64,000 nucleotides of DNA from Oscillospiraceae bacterium (GTDB lineage: Bacteria; Bacillota; Clostridia; Oscillospirales; Ruminococcaceae). Position numbers and translations under genes: made by a program. The DNA is taken from the NCBI GenBank assembly GCA_017513135.1, contig JAFWDH010000010.1, forward strand, positions 1 to 64,000, written 5' to 3'. How positions within the stretch are numbered: position 1 is the stretch's first letter; each line of letters begins with the position of its first letter. Below are positions 48,123-57,807 of the stretch, one piece after another. Under the pieces are notes generated by a model. That model made no database searches and had not been told where the DNA came from. It saw only the letters and a program-made list of their open reading frames with translations.

Positions 48123-49724
48123 ATGAAAAAGTTTATCGCTATTTTACTGACACTTCTTATGGTGGTGTGCTGCGTCAGCTGCGGAAAGAAAGAAGAAGCA
48201 GAAGACGTAGTTATCTTCCAGAATGAAAACGTCAGAAAGGCAATGTCCTATGCGATCGACAGAGTCTCCCTCGCCAAATCCCTGAACGACGGTTCCGTAG
48301 CGGCAGAAGGCATCATTCCCTTCAAGCTCGCTTCCAACCCTGTAACGGGTCAGGATTTCCGTGATGAGCAGGGCTCGGTCGTTTCATATGACCTCGCCAA
48401 GGCAAAAGAGTTCTATGAAGCAGCCTGCAAGGAACTCGGAAAGAAACAGCTCTCTATCAACCTGCTTTACGGCACCAATGAAGGTGACTCCGTCATCAAG
48501 GCAGCTGAGCAGATAGCATATTATCTCGAAGAAGTCGGTTTCGAAGTCAATCTCGTGGCCAAGCAGAAGAAAGAAAGACTCCAGCTGATGGACAACGGCG
48601 ACTACGACGTCGCTCTCACGCGCTGGGGCCCCGACTACGGTGATCCCCAGACATACATGGATCTGTATCTGAGCTACAACTTCTCCAACAACTCGGGCAG
48701 ATACAACAGCGCCGAGTATGACAAGCTTGTGCTGGATGCAGAAGCCTCGACCGATCCGTCAGAAAGATGGGCTAAGTTCCTGGACGCTGAGAAGGTCCTT
48801 GTACAAAAGGATTTTGGTATCGTACCAGTATTCCAGGCCGGCGGCGCCATGATCATCAGGCCTACCATCTCCGGGATCCATTTCCATTCCGCCGCTGTCG
48901 ACAACTATCGTCACATCGTCGGTAAGGATAACGTAACGCTTATCACAAATACAGATATAGTTTATCTTGACTATCAGTACGCTACTGACGGCACATCCTT
49001 CGTCGCTGCTACACTGTTCACCTCCGGCCTCACAGAGCTGGATGAGGACGGCAACTGGATGCTCGATCTGGCAGAGAGCGTCGATGTAAGTGACGACGGT
49101 ACCGTCTATACATTCAAGATCAGGGACGATGCCAACTGGTTCAACTCCAATGGCGAAGTCGTCAGGACGGTCACGGCTCAGGACTTCGAGGATGCCTGGA
49201 ACAGGCTTATCTCGGAGGAACTGGCTTCCGACTACTCCTGGTGGATCTCCGACGTGCTTCTCGCCAAAGAGTGGAAAGCAGTCGATGAGAAAACATTCCA
49301 GGTGACGCTGGAGAAGCCCAACGGCATCTTCATGCAGTGCCTCGCCTTCCCGAGCGCGTTCCCGATCAACAAAGATTTCATTGATGAGCAGGGCGATCAA
49401 TACGCAACAACAGCTGAGAGCATCCTCTCCTGCGGTCCGTACATCCTCAAATCCTGGACACCCGGCTACTCATATGAGATGGAGCGCAATGCCGGTTATT
49501 ACTTCAACAGCGAATACGATGCAGCCGGCACGGCGAAGAAGATCGTCTTCCGTGTCCTCGAGGACACCCAGACCGCTCTGATGGAGTATGAATCCGGCAA
49601 CATCGACACAGTCATCCTTTCCGGTGAGCAGGTCACTGCCAACAAGGATAAGGAAGGATTCGTGAATCGTCTGCAGGGTTATCTGTTCTATCTGTCTTTG
49701 AACATCAATCATTACGACGAGTAA
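48123..49724 (+). CDS. oligopeptide-binding lipoprotein (OppA type) with circularly permuted domain order
   Basis: A lipoprotein (lipobox CVSC; ATG at 48123 chosen by GGAGG spacing; 533 aa) of the SBP_bac_5 family, with an abnormal order. Straight after the signal region comes the part that is normally C-terminal: IFQNENVRKAMSYAIDR, NNSGRYNSAEYDKLV, FGIVPVFQAGGAMI and VDNYRHIVG (about residues 30-265). It is followed by the normal N-terminal part: YQYATDGTSFVAATLF, GLTELDEDGNWMLDLAES, GPYILKSWTPGY and FYLSLNINHYDE (about 266-533). Both halves look complete and the joins fall at natural edges. It heads the opp permease and ATPase genes. Natural permutation, rearrangement after duplication, or assembly error are all possible. 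Confidence 0.85.
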   Translation: MKKFIAILLTLLMVVCCVSCGKKEEAEDVVIFQNENVRKAMSYAIDRVSLAKSLNDGSVAAEGIIPFKLASNPVTGQDFRDEQGSVVSYDLAKAKEFYEAACKELGKKQLSINLLYGTNEGDSVIKAAEQIAYYLEEVGFEVNLVAKQKKERLQLMDNGDYDVALTRWGPDYGDPQTYMDLYLSYNFSNNSGRYNSAEYDKLVLDAEASTDPSERWAKFLDAEKVLVQKDFGIVPVFQAGGAMIIRPTISGIHFHSAAVDNYRHIVGKDNVTLITNTDIVYLDYQYATDGTSFVAATLFTSGLTELDEDGNWMLDLAESVDVSDDGTVYTFKIRDDANWFNSNGEVVRTVTAQDFEDAWNRLISEELASDYSWWISDVLLAKEWKAVDEKTFQVTLEKPNGIFMQCLAFPSAFPINKDFIDEQGDQYATTAESILSCGPYILKSWTPGYSYEMERNAGYYFNSEYDAAGTAKKIVFRVLEDTQTALMEYESGNIDTVILSGEQVTANKDKEGFVNRLQGYLFYLSLNINHYDE

Positions 49725-49742
49725 GACAATGAACTGAAACGG

Positions 49743-49777
49743 GCCAGAGCGATCAGAAATGGTCACTCTGGCTTTTT
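49743..49777 (+). terminator. leaky terminator between oppA-like and oppB genes
   Basis: GCCAGAG (49743-49749) and CTCTGGC (49766-49772) are followed by TTTTTCC. Such a site commonly lowers expression of permease genes relative to the binding protein. Confidence 0.7.
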
Positions 49778-49806
49778 CCTAATAAAAACGGAAAAGGGAT
49801 AGTTCG

Positions 49807-50742
49807 ATGAAAAAGTATATCCTACAGAGAGTGCTCATATCGCTGGCAACTTTGTTCGTCATCCTTCTGGTACTGTTCATCCTCATGGACCTGATGCCGG
49901 GAACGCCGTTCAACGACGAGAAACTGACTCAGGCGCAGAAAGACATACTGTATGCGAAGTACGGACTGGACAAGCCTCTGCTCACCCGGTTCTTCCTGTA
50001 CTGCAAGAATATGCTCAAGGGGGATCTGGGAGTCTCATACGCAATAAACAAGAACTTCGCTGTCAGCGGAATGGTCAAGGACCGTCTGGGCATATCCATA
50101 GCAGTAGGCGGAATGGCAATGCTCATCGGCACGGTCTTCGGGCTTCTGCTGGGCATACTGGCGGCGCTCAAGCACAATTCGTGGATAGACAATCTCTGTT
50201 CTGCGATTTCCGTGTTCGGAGTGAGCATACCGTCTTATGTCTGCGCTCTGCTGCTGTGCTATTTCGTAGCATACAGGCTCAACTGGCTGCCGATACTGTA
50301 CAATACTGACCAGCCCTTTATCTCTCTGATACTGCCTGCCATAGCGCTCAGCGTGTCGCCGACGGCAAATATCGCGCGTTTCACCAGAAGCGAGATGATC
50401 GATGTCATGAACTCAGATTATATTCTGCTGGTGGAGTCAAAGGGCGTAAAAGACTGGAAGATGATAATCGGCCACGTACTCAGGAACACCATGATCCCGG
50501 TCATCACCGTAATGGGACCGATCCTCGTGAACCTGCTGACCGGATCCAGCGTCATAGAGAAGATATTCGGCATACCGGGTATCGGGCGTCTTATGATCAC
50601 CGCCATACAGGAGAATGACTACAATGTCACGATCGCATGCGCTTTCGTGTATTCTCTTATGTACATCATCACGATGCTTTTCGTGGACATTCTGTACGGA
50701 GTGATCGACCCGAGGATACGCATCGCTAAGGAGGGAGACTGA
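49807..50742 (+). CDS. oppB: oligopeptide ABC transporter permease OppB/DppB
   Basis: A 311-aa inner-membrane permease with six membrane segments. It begins YILQRVLISLATLFVIL, and the family loop GVKDWKMIIGHVLRNTMIPV holds the coupling helix that contacts the ATPases. IEKIFGIPGIGRLMI is the conserved C-terminal motif. It pairs with the OppC protein encoded next, two nt after its stop. Confidence 0.94.
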   Translation: MKKYILQRVLISLATLFVILLVLFILMDLMPGTPFNDEKLTQAQKDILYAKYGLDKPLLTRFFLYCKNMLKGDLGVSYAINKNFAVSGMVKDRLGISIAVGGMAMLIGTVFGLLLGILAALKHNSWIDNLCSAISVFGVSIPSYVCALLLCYFVAYRLNWLPILYNTDQPFISLILPAIALSVSPTANIARFTRSEMIDVMNSDYILLVESKGVKDWKMIIGHVLRNTMIPVITVMGPILVNLLTGSSVIEKIFGIPGIGRLMITAIQENDYNVTIACAFVYSLMYIITMLFVDILYGVIDPRIRIAKEGD

Positions 50743-50743
50743 T

Positions 50744-51757
50744 ATGCCTAACACAGATCATGATTTCCACCATGACGATTTTGAGTTCGCCCATGAAGAG
50801 GGCGAAAAGCTCATAGACAGGACATACAGCGCGACTTCCTATGCCAAGGACGTCTGGAACAACTTCAAGAAAAACAGAGGCGCCCTGATCGGCATCGTCA
50901 TAATCGTATTCATCGTTTTAATGGCGATCATCGGACCCAGCATGAATGATTTCACATACAAGCAGATACACGGCGGGCAGGAGTGTCTGGTGCCGCGCGT
51001 GCCGGGGCTTGAAAAGCTTGGTATCTTCGACGGATACCATAACGGAAAGGACCAGTACGCGGAACAGGACGCAAAGGATGTATACTACTGGTTCGGAAGC
51101 GACACGCAGGGGCGTGACATCTGGACCAGGGTATGGTCCGGAACCCGCGTCTCGCTGATAATCGCGCTTGCCGCTGTTGTGATAGACATCGTCATAGGAA
51201 TGGTGTACGGTCTTGTCTCCGGCTTTTTCGGAGGTATGGTCGACAGCGTGATGCAGCGTTTTGCGGAGATCCTCAACGGCATTCCTACGCTGGTCATAGT
51301 TACGCTGCTGGGAATGGTGCTCCCTGCGGGTATCGTGTCCATCATCTTCGCACTGATGCTCACCGGATGGATCGGAATGGAAAGGATCGCCAGGGCACAG
51401 GTCCTGAAGGTCAAGGAGCAGGAGTTCGTGCTTTCATCCCGGACTCTCGGCGCAGGAAAGTTCAGGATCATCTTTTCCGAGATCCTCCCCAACATCATGG
51501 GGCAGGTCATAGTCACCAGCATGTTCTCCATCCCGAACGCCATCTTCCTTGAGGCATACCTTTCTTTCCTCGGACTCGGTGTTCCCGCTCCGATGGCATC
51601 ACTGGGATCGCTGGTCTCGGACGGATACAAGTCCATGACCACTTTCCCGCATATCCTTCTCATCCCCGTCATAGTCATGGCAGTGCTGATGCTTTGCTTC
51701 AACCTGTTTGCTGACGGCCTGAGGGATGCCTTCGATCCTAAGATGCTTAACAAGTGA
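50744..51757 (+). CDS. oppC: oligopeptide ABC transporter permease OppC/DppC
   Basis: A 337-aa permease with the extended N-terminus usual for OppC and a first segment at about 45-65. FGSDTQGRDIWTRVWSG precedes the core. The coupling loop is RTLGAGKFRIIFSEILPNI, and the signature SFLGLGVPAPMASLGSLV is intact. It forms the translocation pore with OppB. A GTG overlapping its stop is not used for oppD, which starts at ATG 51769. Confidence 0.94.
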   Translation: MPNTDHDFHHDDFEFAHEEGEKLIDRTYSATSYAKDVWNNFKKNRGALIGIVIIVFIVLMAIIGPSMNDFTYKQIHGGQECLVPRVPGLEKLGIFDGYHNGKDQYAEQDAKDVYYWFGSDTQGRDIWTRVWSGTRVSLIIALAAVVIDIVIGMVYGLVSGFFGGMVDSVMQRFAEILNGIPTLVIVTLLGMVLPAGIVSIIFALMLTGWIGMERIARAQVLKVKEQEFVLSSRTLGAGKFRIIFSEILPNIMGQVIVTSMFSIPNAIFLEAYLSFLGLGVPAPMASLGSLVSDGYKSMTTFPHILLIPVIVMAVLMLCFNLFADGLRDAFDPKMLNK

Positions 51758-51768
51758 GGGAGGGTATC

Positions 51769-52875
51769 ATGGAAAACACGAACAGCAAAAAGAGAAACAA
51801 GAGCGACCGTGTACTGTACATAAGAGACCTCAACATCTCATTTGAGACGGCATACGGCACTGTCAGAGCGATCAGGGGAGTGAGGCTCGATCTGTTTAAG
51901 GGAGAGACGATCGCTATCGTCGGTGAATCCGGATCGGGAAAATCCGTAACAGTAAAGACCATAATGGGGATACTGGACAGCAACGGCGTCATCAATTCAG
52001 GACAGATCGTCTATCGCTATACCGATGAGAACGGCGAACAGCAGGAAGTGGACCTTGTCAAGATGTCACAGAAGGACATCAGATATAAATTCTGCGGGAA
52101 ACACATAGCAATGGTTTTCCAGGACCCCATGACCTCTCTCGATCCGACCATGACGGTCGGAAGACAGATCATGGAGCCTATGAGAGAGCATTACAACATT
52201 TCTCTCGCAGAAGCTAAAAAGAGAGCGATGGAGCTTCTTGAAGAGGTCGGCATAGACAATCCAGACAAGAGATTCAAGCAGTTCCCGCACGAGCTTTCGG
52301 GCGGTATGAGGCAGCGTGTAGTCATTGCAATAGCGCTTGCCTGCGACCCGGACATCCTTATTTGCGATGAGCCGACCACGGCGCTGGACGTTACGATCCA
52401 GGCCAAGATACTTGAGCTCATCAAGGATATCCAGAAGAAAAAGGGAGTGTCGGTCATCTATATAACTCATGACCTGGGCGTCGTCGCGAAAGTCGCTGAT
52501 TACGTTGCGGTCATGTACGCGGGGAGGATCGTGGAAAAAGGCCGGATCAATGAAGTGTTTTACGATCCGCGACATCCTTACACATGGGGGCTGCTGAGCT
52601 CCATGCCGGATGTGGATACTAATTCGAGACGCCTGTTCGCCATTCCCGGATCGCCGCCGAACCTTATGGAGAAAATCGAGGGAGACGCATTTGCCCCGAG
52701 GAATCCGTTTGCACTGAATATCGACTACAGGGAAGAGCCTCCCATGTACGATGTCGGCGGTCAGCACAGAGTGGCTTCATGGCTGTGTGATCCCAGAGCG
52801 CCTAAAGTCGAGGTGCCAGAGGAACTCCGTGTAAGGATCGAGAAGATGAAGAAGGAGGCTGAGCTTTATGAGTGA
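51769..52875 (+). CDS. oppD: oligopeptide ABC transporter ATPase OppD
   Basis: The ATG at 51769 (GAGGGAGG upstream) gives 368 aa. Walker A is GESGSGKSVTVK, the signature LSGGMRQRV, Walker B ILICDEPTTALD and the switch His in YITHDLGVV. The C-terminal oligopeptide/dipeptide region is present, but the usual Cys-rich CPFAPRC cluster, which in several family members holds an Fe-S centre, reads FAPRNPF here with only one later Cys. Confidence 0.94.
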   Translation: MENTNSKKRNKSDRVLYIRDLNISFETAYGTVRAIRGVRLDLFKGETIAIVGESGSGKSVTVKTIMGILDSNGVINSGQIVYRYTDENGEQQEVDLVKMSQKDIRYKFCGKHIAMVFQDPMTSLDPTMTVGRQIMEPMREHYNISLAEAKKRAMELLEEVGIDNPDKRFKQFPHELSGGMRQRVVIAIALACDPDILICDEPTTALDVTIQAKILELIKDIQKKKGVSVIYITHDLGVVAKVADYVAVMYAGRIVEKGRINEVFYDPRHPYTWGLLSSMPDVDTNSRRLFAIPGSPPNLMEKIEGDAFAPRNPFALNIDYREEPPMYDVGGQHRVASWLCDPRAPKVEVPEELRVRIEKMKKEAELYE

Positions 52876-53797
52876 GAACAGAACACCTCTGCTTCACGTA
52901 GAGAATCTTAAGCAATACTTCAGGATCAGCCGCCGCTTCACCACGAAAGCCGTGGACGGCATCAGTTTTGACATTTACGAAGGGGAGACCTACGGGCTGG
53001 TCGGTGAGTCCGGCTCAGGGAAGTCGACGACCGGCAGATCGATCATCAGGCTCTATGAACCTACCGACGGAAAGATCATATTTGACGGCAGGGATATCTC
53101 CGGCAAGCTCTCCAAGGAAGACGAAAAGTATCTCAGAACGAACATGCAGATGATCTTCCAGGACCCGATGGCGTGCCTTAATCCCCGCAAGAAGATATCG
53201 CAGATCATTGCCGAAGGGCTCGAGATCCATCATATCTGCAGTTCCCAGGAAGAGATCGATGAAAGAGTCAGCGATGTGCTGGAGAAGGTGGGGCTCTCAA
53301 GCGAACAGGCGACCAGATTCCCGCATCAGTTCTCCGGAGGTCAGAGACAGCGTGTCGGGATCGCGAGAGCTCTGGTCATGAATCCTAAACTCGTCATCGC
53401 GGACGAGTGCATCTCGGCACTGGACGTGTCGATCCAGGCACAGGTCGTCAACCTCATGCGAGATATCCAGGATGAGATGGGCACGACGTACCTCTTCATC
53501 GCGCACGACCTTTCGATGGTAAAATACATCTCTGACAGGATCGGCGTTATGCATCTCGGTCATATAGTGGAGACCGGAACGACTGACGAGATCTTCGAAA
53601 ACCCGATACATCCATACACAAGGTCGCTTCTTTCAGCAATCCCCCATCCCAATCCGATCGTAGAGAAGCAGCGTACATCGCTTTCCTACAATAAGGATGA
53701 AGAGGGAGTCGTGTATGAGAACGGGCATGAGCATGTCCTGAGCGATACGCACAGGGTGCTCGCGACAGACGAAGAGTTCGCCAGATGGACTGAATGA
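52868..53797 (+). CDS. oppF: oligopeptide ABC transporter ATPase OppF
   Basis: A 309-aa ATPase overlapping oppD by 8 nt. Walker A GESGSGKSTTGRS, signature FSGGQRQRVGIAR, Walker B LVIADECISALD and switch LFIAHDLSMV are intact. Pairing with OppD gives the heterodimeric motor. The short C-terminal extension ends in a variable acidic tail. The operon ends at the terminator at 53811. Confidence 0.94.
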   Translation: MSENRTPLLHVENLKQYFRISRRFTTKAVDGISFDIYEGETYGLVGESGSGKSTTGRSIIRLYEPTDGKIIFDGRDISGKLSKEDEKYLRTNMQMIFQDPMACLNPRKKISQIIAEGLEIHHICSSQEEIDERVSDVLEKVGLSSEQATRFPHQFSGGQRQRVGIARALVMNPKLVIADECISALDVSIQAQVVNLMRDIQDEMGTTYLFIAHDLSMVKYISDRIGVMHLGHIVETGTTDEIFENPIHPYTRSLLSAIPHPNPIVEKQRTSLSYNKDEEGVVYENGHEHVLSDTHRVLATDEEFARWTE

Positions 53798-53810
53798 TAT
53801 AACATACAGG

Positions 53811-53851
53811 GAGATCTTACCTTGGCAGCAGGTCGGTAAGATCTCTTTTTT
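53811..53851 (+). terminator. opp operon terminator
   Basis: GAGATCTTACC (53811-53821) and GGTAAGATCTC (53835-53845), followed by TTTTTT. Confidence 0.9.
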
Positions 53852-53929
53852 GTATGGTATCATTCTATTAGTAAAGTGCAGATATTCTGTGCCGGGAGAA
53901 TAAACGCAAGTGCAGGAGAAACAGAGAAG

Positions 53930-55570
53930 ATGTCCGACAGAAAAAGGATAACTGACATACATTGCCCGAACTGCGGAGGGCCTGCCGATTTTGATATCGT
54001 CAGGCAGGAGTACCTGTGCGGATACTGCGGAGGCATTGTAAAGATAGACGAAGCGCTTAAAGAAAAGCAGGGCTTCCGGGAACTACAGTCAGGGCGGCTC
54101 AGAAACTCAGTAAAGACGTTCAGACTGTTCAAGGCTGACTGCTCCGGATGCGGGGCGGAGATAGTGTTTGAGGAAGGAGAAGCATTGTCAAACTGCCCGT
54201 TCTGCGGGAGAAGCCTGGTAAGGACGGATTATCTTGATGCCTCTGACATGCCGGAAAGCGTGATACCGTTCGCTCTGACGCAGAGCGAGGCGGAAGCAGC
54301 GCTCTCCGAGTGGTGCAGCCGGAACCGTTTGAAAAGAGAAGCCAGAGAACTGTCTGGCTTGATAAAGGAACTCAGAGGGTTCTACCTTCCTTATGAGATG
54401 ATACGCGGGCCGGTTCACATGAAGGTCTCAAGGATGGACGGGTTCAGGAAGTACAGCTGTGAAGGATTCATCAGTGATGAGTTCGTGAACAGGTCCAGTC
54501 AGCTGGACAACCTACTCCTTGACGGAATGGAGCCGTTCGATACGAACGGACTTGTTGAATTCGATTTCGCATATGTCGCAGGAAAGCGAGTCAAGACAGC
54601 GGACATTCCCGCATCGGAACTGAATGCCAGAGTAAGGGAAGAGACGCAAACGTCATATACGCCGTATGTGAGGAAGGTACTTGAGAGCAAGGCTGTAGAG
54701 GTGGACGCGGACATCAGTTCCGCCGTAAGGCTTCCGGTGCTGCTCCCGGTGTATTACATCTGTAAGGGAGACCTGATGGCGGCGGTCAACGGACAGACCG
54801 GAAAGGTCAGCGTCAGATCTCTCAGGGAATCTTACTACTACTTTCTTCCCTGGTGGCTTAAGGCCATAGCAGCGACTGCCGTGTTCGCGCTGGCCTCTTT
54901 CCTGGCTTTCAGATTATTCGGAATGGATACTGCCAGAAGCGTTCTGATCTCGGGGATCCTGGCTGCATTCTTCATCATAGTAACACTGTGCCTGTATTCA
55001 GACACAGCCAGAAACGATTTCACGGTCGAATCGGGGAGGGAGATCTTTACGTCCGGAGGGAAGACGCTGGTGAGGGAGAAGGGAGGTCTGGTGCCCAGAG
55101 ATAGCGTTCTATTGCGGAAGACTGAAGAACCGGTGTTCTTCGAGAAGATAGGTGAGAAGGAGCAGCCGGTCGCTCTGAGGTTCACATCGCCCCTGAGAGT
55201 CATCAGGATGGCGGCCCTGTGCATGTTAGCGCTTTTTCTTCCGGTCATCGCGGCGCTCTTGATCAACGGCTTTGACTTTCAGAGACTGTTTCTGGGAGGA
55301 TCAGCAGTGTGGTTCTGTATCGCTGTTCCCGTAGTTCCCATATATCTGCTCAAGTTCGGTATAGTGGAGCTGCACGACAATCCCTGGATATATATCATCA
55401 AAGAGAACGGAAAGAGGAAAAGATACAGAAAGAAGCTGAACTTCCGCGTGACATGGGATGGGATCAGGACAGTTCTCAGAGTAATGTTCGTACCTCCGGT
55501 CAGTCTGGCCTTCTGGTTTGGACTGCTGGGCTTTATCGTAATGGTGTATCTCACTGCCGGCTATGAATGA
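53930..55570 (+). CDS. zinc-ribbon membrane protein of unknown function
   Basis: The ATG at 53930 (GCAGGAG upstream) gives 546 aa. The N-terminus has two zinc ribbons (CPNCGG/CGYCGG and CSGCGA/CPFCGR). A soluble middle region of about 200 residues (including FYLPYEMIRGPVHMKV and TPYVRKVLESKAVEVDADI) precedes about five membrane segments arranged as two pairs and one C-terminal span. This resembles the TFIIB-type zinc-ribbon membrane proteins of Bacillota. Function unknown. Confidence 0.7.
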   Translation: MSDRKRITDIHCPNCGGPADFDIVRQEYLCGYCGGIVKIDEALKEKQGFRELQSGRLRNSVKTFRLFKADCSGCGAEIVFEEGEALSNCPFCGRSLVRTDYLDASDMPESVIPFALTQSEAEAALSEWCSRNRLKREARELSGLIKELRGFYLPYEMIRGPVHMKVSRMDGFRKYSCEGFISDEFVNRSSQLDNLLLDGMEPFDTNGLVEFDFAYVAGKRVKTADIPASELNARVREETQTSYTPYVRKVLESKAVEVDADISSAVRLPVLLPVYYICKGDLMAAVNGQTGKVSVRSLRESYYYFLPWWLKAIAATAVFALASFLAFRLFGMDTARSVLISGILAAFFIIVTLCLYSDTARNDFTVESGREIFTSGGKTLVREKGGLVPRDSVLLRKTEEPVFFEKIGEKEQPVALRFTSPLRVIRMAALCMLALFLPVIAALLINGFDFQRLFLGGSAVWFCIAVPVVPIYLLKFGIVELHDNPWIYIIKENGKRKRYRKKLNFRVTWDGIRTVLRVMFVPPVSLAFWFGLLGFIVMVYLTAGYE

Positions 55571-55717
55571 TGATCGGGCACCTGTTGAATGGAAGAAGCA
55601 GGTGCTCTTTGCTTTTTTGAGGGTTAAACTGAACACATGTGACGGATATAATTAAAAGAAAGAATCAGCTAAACTGATACGCTGATGTCGACGTTTCAGC
55701 GGGAAAGGACGAAAACC

Positions 55718-57754
55718 ATGCCGGAAAAATACAGTTCGCTTTTTTCACCGGTCAGCATCGGAAACGTGACTCTCAGGAACAGAGTCATACTTACAGCTAT
55801 GGGAGGCACGTCATTTCTGGGGCATGACGGCAGATTCAATCCTCATATCAGGGATTATTATATGGCGCGTGTCCGGGGAGGCGTTGGTCTCATAGTCCCG
55901 GGAGTCACCGGCGTCAAGGATGCAAACGGGTATCTCTATGAGAAAGAGGATATTTTTCTCGGCCCTGTCAGAGAAGTGATCGATGAGATCCATGCCGGAG
56001 GCGCAAAATACTTTTTCCAGCTCGGCGCGGGTTTCGGTCGGGCTCAGCTGATAGGGCTGGGACCGGGTATGGACGAGAAGATGAGAAATCTTCTAATGGT
56101 CGCGCCGTCCGACGGGATACCGAACGTGTGGATGCCTGACCTTAAGCACCGGGGGCTGACACGTGAGGAGATACATGATCTGGTCGATGCTTTCGGAAAA
56201 TCGGCGCTGATGTGCAAAAAGGCCGGTATCGACGGGGTCGAGATCCATGCGATCCACGAAGGATATCTGCTCGACCAGTTCACCATCTCAAGCACCAACG
56301 GAAGGACTGACGAATACGGCGGAAGCCTGGAGAACAGGTTCAGATTCATAACCGAAGTTATCCGTGAGATCAAGAAGACCTGCGGGGAAGACTATCCCGT
56401 TATGATCAGGTACAGCGTGTCGAGCAAGATGCGCGGCTTCAATAAGGGCGCGCTTCCGGGCGAGGATTACAAAGAGTTCGGGAGGAGTCTGGAGGAGAGT
56501 CCTGCGGCGGCAAGGCTTCTGGAAGCCGCTGGAGCGGATGCTCTTGATGCCGATAACGGCTCATATGATTCATGGTGGTGGGCGCACCCCCCTGTATACA
56601 TGCCGCTGCACTGCAATTTCCCGGAGGTCTCATACATAAAGAAATTTGTCAATATACCTGTGTTTTGCGCGGGACGCATGGAGGATCCTGAGTTTGCGGA
56701 CAGGGTGATCGCTGCAGGCGAGATAGACGGTATCGGAGTCGCGCGTCAGTTCCTGGCCGACCCTGAGTGGCTCAACAAAGCCAGAGAGGGGAGAGAGGAT
56801 GACATTCGTCCCTGCATCGCCTGTCACAACGGATGCTTCGGGATAAGCCTTGTACGCAGTCCTGTCAGCCGGGGGGTCAGCATGGCGCACTGTGCCGTGA
56901 ATCCGACAGCGATGGAGGAGACAGAATGGGATCTAGTTCCCGCTGAAAAGAAAAAGAGCATAGCGATAGTCGGCGGCGGCGTGGGCGGCATGGAAGCCGC
57001 GCGGATACTGACGCTTCGCGGACACAGAGTCACATTATTCGAGAAGACCGGAGAGCTCGGAGGAGCTTTCATTGCAGCTGCCGCTCCAAGCTTCAAGGAA
57101 AAGGACAGAATGCTCCTTGACTGGTACAGAAACCAGATGAGGAAGCTGGATGTGGATGTAAGATTCAACACCGAAGCCGGGCCGGAACAGATAAGGGAAT
57201 TTGACGAGGCAGTGATCGCTACGGGATCTTCGCCCAGGAGACTGGATATTGAAGGACTGGACGACATCAGGGTGATCGAGGCGATCGAATACCTCAGAGG
57301 TTACAAACAGGTCGGCGAGAATGTCGTGATCATCGGCGGAGGGCTTACCGGCGTTGAGATAGCCTATGATCTCGTGCTCAAGGGAAAAAAGCCGGTTGTA
57401 GTAGAGATGCAGAATGACATTCTTCAGGTGCCGGGACTCTGCGCGGCAAACTCAAATATGCTGCGTGAGATCATCCGCTACTACGGGATCCCTGTTATGA
57501 CTTCCACAGTGTTCAGGGGCGTAGAGAACGGCGAAAAACTGAAAGTCTGTGTGGAGCAGAACGGAAAAGAAACAAAGATCGATGCTGACAGCGTCATCAT
57601 GTCAGTCGGGTATGTACCTGCGCGGAGAGCGGCAGAAGCACTGGAAGCTGAAGGATATCCCGCAGAAAGGATACATGTCATCGGTGATGCCCGCGAAGTC
57701 GGCAATCTGATGAGCGTCATACGTGAAGCGTACGAGCTCTGCTATAAACTTTGA
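55718..57754 (+). CDS. OYE/FAD fusion oxidoreductase (2,4-dienoyl-CoA reductase / BaiCD-like)
   Basis: The ATG at 55718 gives 678 aa. An FMN TIM barrel (1-370) has RNRVILTAMGG, VEIHAIHEGYLLDQF and GVARQFLADPEW. A 4Fe-4S motif CIACHNGCFG with a later CAVNP follows. The C-terminal half has dinucleotide folds, IAIVGGGVGGMEAARIL (FAD) and VVIIGGGLTGVEIAYDL (NAD), then VIGDAREVGNL. This layout is shared by 2,4-dienoyl-CoA reductase, BaiCD/BaiH and other ene-reductases of gut anaerobes. The catalytic HAIHE differs from the common HxxH pattern, so the substrate is open. Confidence 0.9.
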   Translation: MPEKYSSLFSPVSIGNVTLRNRVILTAMGGTSFLGHDGRFNPHIRDYYMARVRGGVGLIVPGVTGVKDANGYLYEKEDIFLGPVREVIDEIHAGGAKYFFQLGAGFGRAQLIGLGPGMDEKMRNLLMVAPSDGIPNVWMPDLKHRGLTREEIHDLVDAFGKSALMCKKAGIDGVEIHAIHEGYLLDQFTISSTNGRTDEYGGSLENRFRFITEVIREIKKTCGEDYPVMIRYSVSSKMRGFNKGALPGEDYKEFGRSLEESPAAARLLEAAGADALDADNGSYDSWWWAHPPVYMPLHCNFPEVSYIKKFVNIPVFCAGRMEDPEFADRVIAAGEIDGIGVARQFLADPEWLNKAREGREDDIRPCIACHNGCFGISLVRSPVSRGVSMAHCAVNPTAMEETEWDLVPAEKKKSIAIVGGGVGGMEAARILTLRGHRVTLFEKTGELGGAFIAAAAPSFKEKDRMLLDWYRNQMRKLDVDVRFNTEAGPEQIREFDEAVIATGSSPRRLDIEGLDDIRVIEAIEYLRGYKQVGENVVIIGGGLTGVEIAYDLVLKGKKPVVVEMQNDILQVPGLCAANSNMLREIIRYYGIPVMTSTVFRGVENGEKLKVCVEQNGKETKIDADSVIMSVGYVPARRAAEALEAEGYPAERIHVIGDAREVGNLMSVIREAYELCYKL

Positions 57755-57807
57755 AAGACTGTACGATCTGAGAGATCAAACAGAAAAATGATAAAAGGAG
57801 AAAAAAC

